15,760 bases of DNA from DASYZQ01 sp035946175. Its GTDB lineage: Bacteria; Patescibacteriota; Saccharimonadia; Saccharimonadales; UBA4665. A model generated the notes under the pieces. The model was given only the letters and a program-made list of their open reading frames with translations. It ran no database searches and had not been told where the DNA came from. Positions 6,944-13,813 of this stretch are shown piece after piece. Made by a program: the position numbers and the translations under genes. The DNA lies in assembly GCA_035946175.1 (NCBI GenBank), contig DASYZQ010000043.1:1-15760 (forward strand), in the 5' to 3' direction. Each line of letters starts with the position of its first letter. The stretch's first letter is position 1.

Positions 6944-7910
6944 GCCCCAGTGCTGTCTGTGAGTTCTGGAATCGTGACTTGTGCTGGCCACCTACGCGAT
7001 CTACCGGATATGGGTCACTAACAACAACTAGTTGCTGGCCATCGGCATCAAAGTCGGATTGTATTCCACGTAGGGCACGCCGTATCTGTCCGCCAACTTG
7101 AGGCCACAGGCCAGCCGTAGCTGGAACGACAATACGTGCGCTACTTAGGTCAATCTGCCTTGCTACCAGCTGAGCGGCGGCTTGTGCTACTGCATTCCCG
7201 CTTGCAGGCTTGCCATCTAGGCCGTCGGGAACTCGCGCAAAATTATCTTCACTAGTAAGCCTAGGCACGATGTTACGCTTAACATAGTCGGCACTTGTCA
7301 TACCTGGCTGGATGACTTCGTCTTCTTCGAGAGGGAGTCCATCGGCTTCATTTGGATTCATAGGGCGCTCATTTGCAGCAACAACAACTACACCGGCACC
7401 CGCCTGCCGAACACGCTCTGTTAGCCCAGCTTTACGGCGGATCCAGCCCAATACGCCATCGGTGGCAATGACTCCATCCTCTTCAGTTAGTCGTAGAGCG
7501 TCCAGCTGCTCGTCAATGGCATCATTTATTTCTGCACGCGCATCTGCATCATCTTCAGTAAGAGTTGGAATGGAAACTTCTGAGCCACGCATATATGAAC
7601 GAACAACTGGCGTCAGCAAGCCGCTCTTGTCTACCCACCCAACCGCCAACTCGATACCGCTTTGGCCAGTACCTAGTCGTTCCTGAACGACGGGTAAGTT
7701 ATTCTGTAACTCCGCTGCCGCACCAACCTTTCCTATAAGCGCGCTCATGTTAGCCACAGTTGGCTCTGCGCTTAGGTCATGACCGAAAGCCTGGGACATT
7801 TGCTCCAGTGTTCCGCCATTAACAGGTTCACCGGGCGCTCCTACCTCGGCTCCAATCGCATATATTGAATTTTGGCTAACATTGAATTCGCCAATAGTCA
7901 AAACAGACAC
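6903..7910 (-). CDS. Hypothetical 335-aa soluble alpha/beta protein
   Basis: A well-formed gene with one of the best ribosome binding sites in the window: GGGAGGT (7916-7922 on the minus strand) 5 bases before a GTG start. The product is acidic, lacks a signal peptide or membrane helix, and matches no family I can name. The N-terminal half is Ala/Gly-rich and helical, with an acidic stretch TEDDADARAEINDAIDEQLD around 118-137. Three hydrophobic strands, GAGVVVVAANE (171-181), ARIVVPATAG (258-267) and QQLVVVSDP (302-310), suggest an alpha/beta Rossmann-like fold in the second half. A TGTTGCAACA palindrome lies just past the stop (6892-6901). The plus-strand ORF inside it (7312-7686) is a shadow. 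Function unknown. Confidence 0.8.
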   Translation of the reverse strand: MSVLTIGEFNVSQNSIYAIGAEVGAPGEPVNGGTLEQMSQAFGHDLSAEPTVANMSALIGKVGAAAELQNNLPVVQERLGTGQSGIELAVGWVDKSGLLTPVVRSYMRGSEVSIPTLTEDDADARAEINDAIDEQLDALRLTEEDGVIATDGVLGWIRRKAGLTERVRQAGAGVVVVAANERPMNPNEADGLPLEEDEVIQPGMTSADYVKRNIVPRLTSEDNFARVPDGLDGKPASGNAVAQAAAQLVARQIDLSSARIVVPATAGLWPQVGGQIRRALRGIQSDFDADGQQLVVVSDPYPVDRVGGQHKSRFQNSQTALGLIPRAGQEFLHHQ

Positions 7911-7915
7911 AGCTT

Positions 7916-7922
7916 ACCTCCC
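7916..7922 (-). promoter_or_regulatory. Strong Shine-Dalgarno of the 335-aa gene
   Basis: GGGAGGT on the minus strand, 5 bases before the GTG at 7908-7910. It decides the start of the gene and stands out because most neighbouring genes have none. A TATAAT on the minus strand (7993-7998) is a possible -10 box further upstream, without a clear -35. Confidence 0.6.
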
Positions 7923-8094
7923 GTAGGCCTAGGTTTTCTTAGATTCTCTGATGCAAATCCCTAAATCTTATGTAGTATATCATATTCTTGCAATTATACC
8001 GCTCCTGTCAAAAACAACTTGTTTCCACGATGCTAGTTCACTCTTAGAGCTTGTCCATGGCTTCTAGGGCGCTTCGTCTAACTTCCCATGTATC

Positions 8095-8292
8095 ATGTTA
8101 GTGTACGTTTGTCCAGTTGTCACTCTGTCAACCTCTCACAACGCAGTCATGCACGCTATAATTGACGCAGGCTTCGAGGTAGATGGACAAGCCAGTGTTC
8201 GCTATTCGCAAGCCGTTGACCAAAGCTTAGGCCAGCGAGATGTGCCGTTTTACTACAAGCCATCGTTCATCGTTGCCGAAGCACGACAGTAA
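8095..8292 (+). CDS. Small hypothetical ORF, perhaps the C-terminal piece of a lost gene
   Basis: A 65-residue frame starting at ATG 8095 and ending 14 bases before the lectin-fold gene. The sequence looks like real protein (AVMHAIIDAGFEVDGQ, then DVPFYYKPSFIVAEA), with a strand-helix-strand feel like the end of a larger alpha/beta domain. I cannot assign a family. No Shine-Dalgarno is present, and an in-frame TAG at 8065-8067 prevents a longer form. Upstream sequence is A/T-rich and non-coding. Likely co-transcribed with the next two genes if expressed. Confidence 0.35.
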   Translation: MLVYVCPVVTLSTSHNAVMHAIIDAGFEVDGQASVRYSQAVDQSLGQRDVPFYYKPSFIVAEARQ

Positions 8293-8306
8293 TAATCAAT
8301 TTCACT

Positions 8307-9113
8307 ATGAGGATAGCCGACGACTTCAATGGGTCGCCCGATCAGCATTGGACGCAGGTACTTGCTGGAGGCGCATACGCAGAGCTTAAAAACTCTGTGC
8401 TTCGGCTTGGCTATGAAAAGGCCGCTCCGGACAACTACACTGACGCGCAGATAGATGATTACACCATGCTCGGGCGCAAGGATTATCTCTGGTGGCCGCC
8501 ACTTCGTATGATCGTCCAGGCACGGTTTTCACACAATGCTGCTACCCCTGATGCTACAGAGGCAACCAAAAACGTGCTGCGTGGCACGACCGGATTCGGT
8601 TTCTGGAACAAACCTTTCACTATGCAAGGCCACTGGTTCACTAAGCCCCAAGCTGTCTGGTTCTTTTACTCAGCACCACCCTCGGATATAGCACTGGTGC
8701 CCGGTGTGCCTGGTTGGGGCTGGAAAGCCCAAGTTATTAACACAACCAGTACAAGCATAGCGGCTAATGCACTACCTGCTGCTATTGCTGCTGGCTATGG
8801 TCGTCTGGTCAACACACAGCCCGCTGGGCATGCGGTACGGCGTCTTGCCGGCGCACACGAAAAGATCATCACGAAGAACATGAAAGACTGGCATACCTAC
8901 ACCTTGGAATGGCGGAAGCATGAGACTTTGTTTTGGGTAGATAATGCTCTGTTGTATAAAACCGATACCGCCCCCACTAAGCCGCTTGGTTTTGTTGCCT
9001 GGCTGGATAACGAATATGCCGTAGTAACACCTCAAGGTGAGCTGCAGTTTGGCAAGACAACATGCGGCAAACAATGGCTCGATATAGACAGTGTAACCAT
9101 TAAGCACATATGA
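8307..9113 (+). CDS. Concanavalin-like (GH16-type fold) beta-sandwich protein
   Basis: A 268-residue protein rich in Trp and aromatic strands, with the layout of a concanavalin A-like/GH16-type beta sandwich: an N-terminal DDFNG strand, the central TTGFGFWNKPF (94-104), a PQAVWFFYSAPP stretch (114-125), then WHTYTLEWRKHETLFWVDN (195-213) followed by PLGFVAWLDNEY (226-237). The WHTY.L.W...... FWVDN pattern is typical of the last strands in GH16-like and LamG-like domains, where ligand sits in the groove. The GH16 catalytic E-x-D-x-x-E motif is not visible, so it is probably a binding protein or a divergent enzyme. No signal peptide. The stop TGA overlaps the ATG of the downstream TIM-barrel gene, implying translational coupling. 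Confidence 0.7.
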   Translation: MRIADDFNGSPDQHWTQVLAGGAYAELKNSVLRLGYEKAAPDNYTDAQIDDYTMLGRKDYLWWPPLRMIVQARFSHNAATPDATEATKNVLRGTTGFGFWNKPFTMQGHWFTKPQAVWFFYSAPPSDIALVPGVPGWGWKAQVINTTSTSIAANALPAAIAAGYGRLVNTQPAGHAVRRLAGAHEKIITKNMKDWHTYTLEWRKHETLFWVDNALLYKTDTAPTKPLGFVAWLDNEYAVVTPQGELQFGKTTCGKQWLDIDSVTIKHI

Positions 9114-9880
9114 ACGTAAATGTCTCTATTGGCGACTTCTCCCCCTTGCTTCGTAGCCCAGGTTATCTATTCCGAGGCTTACAACAGACCGGCGTTGATG
9201 GCATCGAGCTGTGGCTTGGGGTAAAGTCCCGCTGGACACCAGAGCATTATCTACGACTCTCTAAGAAGTATGGCCTGCCGATCGTTTCCGTACATCAGCC
9301 ACTATGGGCAATGACTGGCCTGTATTTCGATGAGGGATTTTTTACGGTTGCACAACGGTTAGGGGTTCAGTATGTCACTTGCCACCCTTTGCCGGGTAGA
9401 TATTTGGCAGAGGTGCAAATGGACGAATATGGTGCCCGGTTAGCACGATTGCAGGAGCATACTGGCATACGGGTACTCATAGAGAATATGCCGCAGCAGA
9501 ACAGAAGTAAGCTACTGAACCTCATAGCTCCGCTTGAGGGCAAAGCGGCACCCATAGCGGACATATACGAATATGCTACCAGATATGGCTTAGGACTAAC
9601 GCTTGATACCGATCACCTACATGTCGCCCGGCCCCAAGACGAGCCGTGGTTTGACACGGTCTTCCCTGCCATACAGAACATACACCTAAGCAGCTTTGCC
9701 GGTAATGAACGTCATCTACCCTTAGACGTTGGCGATCTGGATACGGCCGGATTGCTACGACGACTGAAAGAAAAGCACTACGAAGGCCTTATTACGCTAG
9801 AAGTAAGCGCTCCGAAAGGCGTTACGATTCTTCACTACGATTTTGATTGTATCAGGCGATTAGTGGAGCTTGTGCCTTGA
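9110..9880 (+). CDS. Sugar phosphate isomerase/epimerase-like TIM-barrel protein
   Basis: A 256-residue member of the xylose-isomerase-like TIM-barrel (AP endonuclease family 2) superfamily, which covers sugar and inosose isomerases, epimerases, dehydratases and endonuclease IV. Candidate metal and substrate residues lie at the ends of successive strands: VSVHQP (H62), TCHPLP (H92), LIENMP (E125), LTLDTDHLH (D166, D168, H169, H171), NIHLSS (H192) and ITLEVS (E231). This matches the E-D-H-E metal set of the family. Length is normal, with no signal peptide. The start ATG shares ATGA with the previous stop (9110-9113). The exact reaction is not predictable; pairing with a lectin-fold protein suggests a carbohydrate substrate, which is inference. 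Confidence 0.85.
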   Translation: MNVNVSIGDFSPLLRSPGYLFRGLQQTGVDGIELWLGVKSRWTPEHYLRLSKKYGLPIVSVHQPLWAMTGLYFDEGFFTVAQRLGVQYVTCHPLPGRYLAEVQMDEYGARLARLQEHTGIRVLIENMPQQNRSKLLNLIAPLEGKAAPIADIYEYATRYGLGLTLDTDHLHVARPQDEPWFDTVFPAIQNIHLSSFAGNERHLPLDVGDLDTAGLLRRLKEKHYEGLITLEVSAPKGVTILHYDFDCIRRLVELVP

Positions 9881-9943
9881 GGCTGTCAATGTAGCCATAC
9901 ATTTTCATTACATAAAAAGCCGTTAGTGCCGTTTATGGTGGAT

Positions 9944-9961
9944 TGTGGGACTACGCCCACA
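9944..9961. terminator. Hairpin between convergent genes (weak terminator candidate)
   Basis: TGTGGG (9944-9949) and CCCACA (9956-9961) form a 6-bp stem with a 6-base loop between the convergent isomerase and 206-aa genes. Neither side has a clear U-run, so a role as a bidirectional terminator is only suggested by location. Confidence 0.3.
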
Positions 9962-9968
9962 TCAAGCA

Positions 9969-10589
9969 TTACTGCCCACCGTTAAGGTAATGAACATAGT
10001 CAATAACCTGCTGTGCTTCTTTCTGGGTGACATCAAACATGCCCATTGCTTTTTCCATAGGTTCGTTTACATCAATCCTATTGAGCAAACTTGTTACTTC
10101 TTGAAGTAGATTGTTAGTCGTTCCTTTTGGGTCTCCTAGTGCTCTAGCACGCCATTCGCGGGCTTCGCGTACTTTACGTGAACCGTACTCAGTATTGGTC
10201 ACGCGACGTTCCAGGCTATATGTCCCGCTGCCGTCTTCGGTAGTAATGTGATAGTTGACGTGCGTAGCATATGTCAGATCCCTATCCACCTTCTCTCTGC
10301 GCGTGAACTTGACTATGCCTACAGTGCCTTCGCGCAAGGGTTGGCCACTGTCTCTGTCAAGGAGCTGCATAATATCTATCGAATCTTTTACCTCAATCGA
10401 GGTAGGATGCTGCTCAGGCAAATGCGCTGCAATCTCTGAGGGCATTTCGGGTACGTCGGCACTAGCTATGCTCGATTCGCCATAGTTTTTACCCCGTGTA
10501 GTGATTAGTGTAGCCATTTCACCTAGCAAGGCTACTGCCTGGTCGGCGGTTGCTAATTCTTGATTATGTGAGAACTCATGATTTGTCAT
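9969..10589 (-). CDS. Hypothetical 206-aa soluble protein downstream of the histidine kinase
   Basis: A 206-residue, charged, soluble protein without signal peptide or membrane helix. The N-terminal third is probably helical; the middle (about 75-130) looks like a small beta-rich domain (TVGIVKFTRREKVDRD, then YATHVNYHITTEDGSGTYSLERR); and the C-terminus is helical, ending VIDYVHYLNGGQ. I do not recognise a family. It lies 57 bases after the stop of the histidine kinase on the same strand, so the two may share a transcript, and it could be a partner of the kinase; it is not a response regulator, as no receiver-domain Asp/Lys pattern is visible. ATG at 10589 has only a weak upstream GGGA. The opposite-strand ORFs are shadows. 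Confidence 0.7.
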   Translation of the reverse strand: MTNHEFSHNQELATADQAVALLGEMATLITTRGKNYGESSIASADVPEMPSEIAAHLPEQHPTSIEVKDSIDIMQLLDRDSGQPLREGTVGIVKFTRREKVDRDLTYATHVNYHITTEDGSGTYSLERRVTNTEYGSRKVREAREWRARALGDPKGTTNNLLQEVTSLLNRIDVNEPMEKAMGMFDVTQKEAQQVIDYVHYLNGGQ

Positions 10590-10646
10590 GACATATATCC
10601 CGGCTTAGACTTGAATCGCGCTGGTTCGCAAGCGGCCGGTCCGGTG

Positions 10647-12527
10647 TTACATCACTGTTACATTGCTTGAGGGCGAAGCACTGGCCGGTGGGCTCTGATC
10701 CTTCGGTGGATTGGGTAGATGCAGTATTACCCTTGTGCCATGCCCCACTTCGGATTCAAGAGCAATAGAGCCGCCGAGATAGGTCATAACCAGCTTGTCG
10801 AGATACAGGCTGAAACCCATACCAGCGTGGGTAAACGTTTCACTGCCCTCACCCTTTGTAAATGCTTGAAAGAGTCTGGACTGTTTATCCTGCGAGATGC
10901 CTTCGCCGTGATCCGTGATGGTAATAACCGACGCATCAGCTGTATGCTGCAACCCAATTTCTATACCACCACCTTGACTACTATAAGCGACAGCATTATC
11001 TAAAATGGTGTTTAGCACAAAAACCAGCAACTGCTGGTTTTGTATAGCTAGTTCCCCGTCAGTCGTCAACTGCGTCGTAACTCCTCGATCATGCAGCTGT
11101 TGGCTGAGACTACCAGAGGCCTGGGTAATCAGATCGCTCAGTTTGACCATTGCGAACGGGCCGCTCATGCTGCCACCATGCAGACGTTCGGCAATCGCGA
11201 ATTTGGCGAGAATGCTGTGGAAGTCGGTCCGGCCTCGATTAATAAAGGTGTTGGCCGGTGACGTACCGAGCCGGCCGGCCAGGTTATCTATACCTTGCAA
11301 GTCCACCACAAGTGCGGCAACAGTTGAGCTAATAACTTGGTCGCGGGCCTGGTTAACTGCTTCTTCCTGGCTCAACAACTGTTGAATGGCGGATTTTTGT
11401 TTACGGTGCAGGGCCACCCGCCGGAACACTTGATAGCTGACTAGCGCTAGGGCGACGAAGATAATCGCCTGAGCGGTAAAGTTCACTTGATGATGGCTGA
11501 AACTGCCAGCATGAGCCAACAAATAGTCAAACGGTATGACAACCACGGCAATGAGCACGAGCGGAACAAATAGACGAACATGCTGCCAGAAATATTGCTT
11601 ACGCAGGCCACCTGGCTCGGCGGTTGGCAAGTTGATGATTGATCCTGTCTGGTGCATTAAGGCCTCAATCTTATCCCGCATTCGTTTGGCTATCGCTTGG
11701 AGATCCACCATATCCGAAGACACCACCGCGTCTTTGGATATTAGGTCAATACCCCCACTAATAACCGCCAGGGGTGTCCGCAGATAATGGCCTATCAAGC
11801 TAACGAACTCCTGCTTGGCGTTTGTGATCATGCGGTTTCGCTCCAGTAAGGCTTGGAGAATATGGTATTCATGGAGTTCGTGCTGGAGCTGAAGGACGAG
11901 CAAGATGACATTAACACCAAGCAGGATTAATAAGATGTACGGGAAGCTATAGGCGACCGGGCGGGGCAGGTGGCGAATGGTTTGTTTCAGGGCATTGACA
12001 ACATGCTGAACCACTTTAGAGGCAGCTGGCGGCAAAAAGAGATATGAGGGGGCTGACGAGGTGGGAGCCGGTCCAATTCTGACATGATACTCCTTGGTGA
12101 CGGTACTTCCGTCAGTACCGGTAACTATCACCTTCACGTCAGTACCATAGATTCGGCCTGGGTTCCAAAACCAGTGGGCCGTTCCGGTTTCATCGGGTGT
12201 CACCGTGGCTGCCAGATTCCCATTGATATAAAAGGCGACCTCCTGAAAAGAGGTGCCCTTTCCGTTGAGTGGTGTCACAATAATTGTGTAGCCACTATAG
12301 GGAATAATCTGCCCGTCCGTCAGATTGATGGAAACCTGAAGCCCCGAGGGCAAAGTCACCTGGCTCGGCGGCGGCGGGCAACCAGTCTGATAGGCGCATA
12401 CACCATAAGGTCCGGAGCCAAATGCAGCCGCCTGGACATGATTGCTCTGAGACCAGCCGACCAGCAACAGAAGGCAAAGTCCTAGCCCGTAGAAGGTTGC
12501 TCGTTTTAATCCCGTCCGGATCATCAT
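10647..12527 (-). CDS. Multi-pass sensor histidine kinase with split kinase core
   Basis: A 626-residue membrane histidine kinase. Order: signal/membrane segment (about 11-28); a Cys pair (C44, C50) and a Pro-rich linker; an Ig-like beta-sandwich extracellular domain (about 57-152); a membrane helix (192-212); a coiled coil; an H-box GHYLRTPLAVI with H247; two more membrane helices (317-335, 348-367) around a short loop; a second coiled-coil/dimerization-like helix without a phospho-acceptor histidine (370-450); and a HATPase domain with N-box LNTILDNA (505-512, N511), G1 DHGEGI (539-544) and G2 GMGFSL (569-574). The residue after the histidine is Tyr where canonical H-boxes have Glu or Asp. 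No response regulator is adjacent, so it is an orphan here. ATG 12527 or 12524 may start it; no clear ribosome binding site. Confidence 0.92.
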   Translation of the reverse strand: MMIRTGLKRATFYGLGLCLLLLVGWSQSNHVQAAAFGSGPYGVCAYQTGCPPPPSQVTLPSGLQVSINLTDGQIIPYSGYTIIVTPLNGKGTSFQEVAFYINGNLAATVTPDETGTAHWFWNPGRIYGTDVKVIVTGTDGSTVTKEYHVRIGPAPTSSAPSYLFLPPAASKVVQHVVNALKQTIRHLPRPVAYSFPYILLILLGVNVILLVLQLQHELHEYHILQALLERNRMITNAKQEFVSLIGHYLRTPLAVISGGIDLISKDAVVSSDMVDLQAIAKRMRDKIEALMHQTGSIINLPTAEPGGLRKQYFWQHVRLFVPLVLIAVVVIPFDYLLAHAGSFSHHQVNFTAQAIIFVALALVSYQVFRRVALHRKQKSAIQQLLSQEEAVNQARDQVISSTVAALVVDLQGIDNLAGRLGTSPANTFINRGRTDFHSILAKFAIAERLHGGSMSGPFAMVKLSDLITQASGSLSQQLHDRGVTTQLTTDGELAIQNQQLLVFVLNTILDNAVAYSSQGGGIEIGLQHTADASVITITDHGEGISQDKQSRLFQAFTKGEGSETFTHAGMGFSLYLDKLVMTYLGGSIALESEVGHGTRVILHLPNPPKDQSPPASASPSSNVTVM

Positions 12528-12731
12528 ATTCTTTATAGCATTCGTTATGTAGCTGAATATTTTATCTTATACATTGACGAAGCAGTTCTCATTCCAATAG
12601 CTATACCGTTTGTGCTTGACTACCTGACACTATAGTCTGGTATGCCTCTAATGGTCAAACAAATAATTGTGACTAACAATCGCCTTATGGAAAATCAAGG
12701 TCATCTAGGGGTATACTATCAATACTTAATA
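12528..12731. promoter_or_regulatory. Divergent intergenic region between the kinase and lectin/CHAP genes
   Basis: This A/T-rich region must carry promoters for both divergent genes. On the plus strand TATACT (12712-12717) is a plausible -10 for the CHAP gene, with no convincing -35. One GGTCAAA (12653-12659) occurs here; two more lie just downstream, around the leader hairpin. No small RNA or tRNA is recognisable. Confidence 0.3.
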
Positions 12732-12751
12732 GTGAAGTGGTCAAACTTCAC
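12732..12751 (+). promoter_or_regulatory. Hairpin in the leader of the lectin/CHAP gene
   Basis: GTGAAG (12732-12737) and CTTCAC (12746-12751) form a perfect 6-bp stem with an 8-base loop that contains GGTCAAA. A second GGTCAAA (12752-12758) follows directly, and the ATG at 12764 lies 12 bases after the stem. It lies where a ribosome would load, and no Shine-Dalgarno is present, so it may influence translation. Confidence 0.35.
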
Positions 12752-12763
12752 GGTCAAATAAAC

Positions 12764-13813
12764 ATGAAAACAGTATATACACCACCAACTATGGGTTATC
12801 GGCCGTTGCCACGTCATACGTCGTTTTATCGCAATTCTCGTCGGGCTAGGCTCAAACAGCACCATCGTGGCCTGCTTCTGCTCGGGTTGCTGCTCGGCAT
12901 TATCTGTATACTACCGCTAAGTCGTATTCATGCCGAGATCGCCACAACGACCATCAGGTCAGTCGCCGACGGTAATTGCCTCGATGATTATCGAGGGGTT
13001 ACAGCCGCCAATGCCCGGGTAGATATCTCTACCTGTGGCAGTCCGACACAAGAATGGACGGCCAGCTACGAACGGATCATGCACGGCATTACCTACTGCC
13101 TGGGTGTGCAGGGCGATAGCCCTGTAGCAGGCAGCAGGGTCGTTATGAATCCCTGCAGTCAGACCCCCGGTCAGGTATGGCTAAGCGATCAGGGAGGATT
13201 TATAAATCCAAACAGTGGACTTTGCCTGACTGCCCCAACTCAACTAGCACAATCTCTTACTGTTGAGCCCTGCCATCTGCATTCCATGAAGCGAGAGCAA
13301 TGGTCGCTACTCACTGCCCGCGGCACACCCTACAACCTAAGCTGTAGTAACTTAACCAAAGGGCAACTGGTAGCCTGTTTGGCCGTAGCACAGTGGGCTA
13401 CCTGGCAATCCACCTCTGCCAACCACAACAACTCACTAAACCTATATACCGATGGCAACAACTATGAGGAATGGTGTGCTGATTTTGTCAGCTACATATA
13501 TAAGATGGCAAAACAGCCATTTACCCAGGGGGAACGAGATAATTGGGACGAATACGACGCCAATAACATTAGGAATATGGGCTTCACGATGCATGATCCA
13601 GCTAGCTATATACCCCAGCCAGGCGATATAGCCTACTTCAACTACGCAGGTGGGCATGTGGAAATCGTGGCAAGTGGTGGCCCTACGCCGACCTTCGTAT
13701 ACGGTGATTCCGGCACCATTGATCCGGCCACGGGCAATGGCGACATGGAAGCAAACACCATCACTAGTGATGGTTCGCTTGGCCAGCTCGTTTACTATCT
13801 ATCACCGAAATAG
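12764..13813 (+). CDS. Secreted ricin-type lectin / CHAP-domain cell-wall hydrolase
   Basis: A 349-residue exported protein. A long basic N-terminus (about 35 residues, RNSRRARLKQHHR) precedes one hydrophobic segment (about 36-53), a signal peptide or anchor. Residues about 60-185 form a ricin-type beta-trefoil lectin with three QxW-like repeats (QEW near 96, QVW near 137, EQW near 178) and paired cysteines. Residues about 205-349 form a CHAP domain: catalytic Cys238 in YEEWCADFVSYIY and His298 in AGGHVEIV after PGDIAYF. CHAP enzymes are amidases or endopeptidases that cut peptidoglycan; the lectin would target cell-surface glycans. This could serve self wall remodelling or attack on a neighbour. 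GTG 12737 is an in-frame alternative start, but it lies inside the leader hairpin. The stop abuts the VIT stop with no gap. Confidence 0.9.
   Translation: MKTVYTPPTMGYRPLPRHTSFYRNSRRARLKQHHRGLLLLGLLLGIICILPLSRIHAEIATTTIRSVADGNCLDDYRGVTAANARVDISTCGSPTQEWTASYERIMHGITYCLGVQGDSPVAGSRVVMNPCSQTPGQVWLSDQGGFINPNSGLCLTAPTQLAQSLTVEPCHLHSMKREQWSLLTARGTPYNLSCSNLTKGQLVACLAVAQWATWQSTSANHNNSLNLYTDGNNYEEWCADFVSYIYKMAKQPFTQGERDNWDEYDANNIRNMGFTMHDPASYIPQPGDIAYFNYAGGHVEIVASGGPTPTFVYGDSGTIDPATGNGDMEANTITSDGSLGQLVYYLSPK

Noticed and set aside
7312..7686. 124-aa Ser/Thr/Arg-rich plus-strand ORF
   Set aside because: Antisense shadow of the 335-aa gene; low-complexity Ser composition comes from reading that gene's complement.
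8307..9113. Calling the beta-sandwich protein an active GH16 glycosidase
   Set aside because: The E-x-D-x-x-E catalytic motif is not visible and there is no signal peptide, so only the fold is claimed.
11005..12485. Several plus-strand ORFs inside the kinase gene
   Set aside because: They lie wholly within a confident histidine kinase on the other strand and show no domain.
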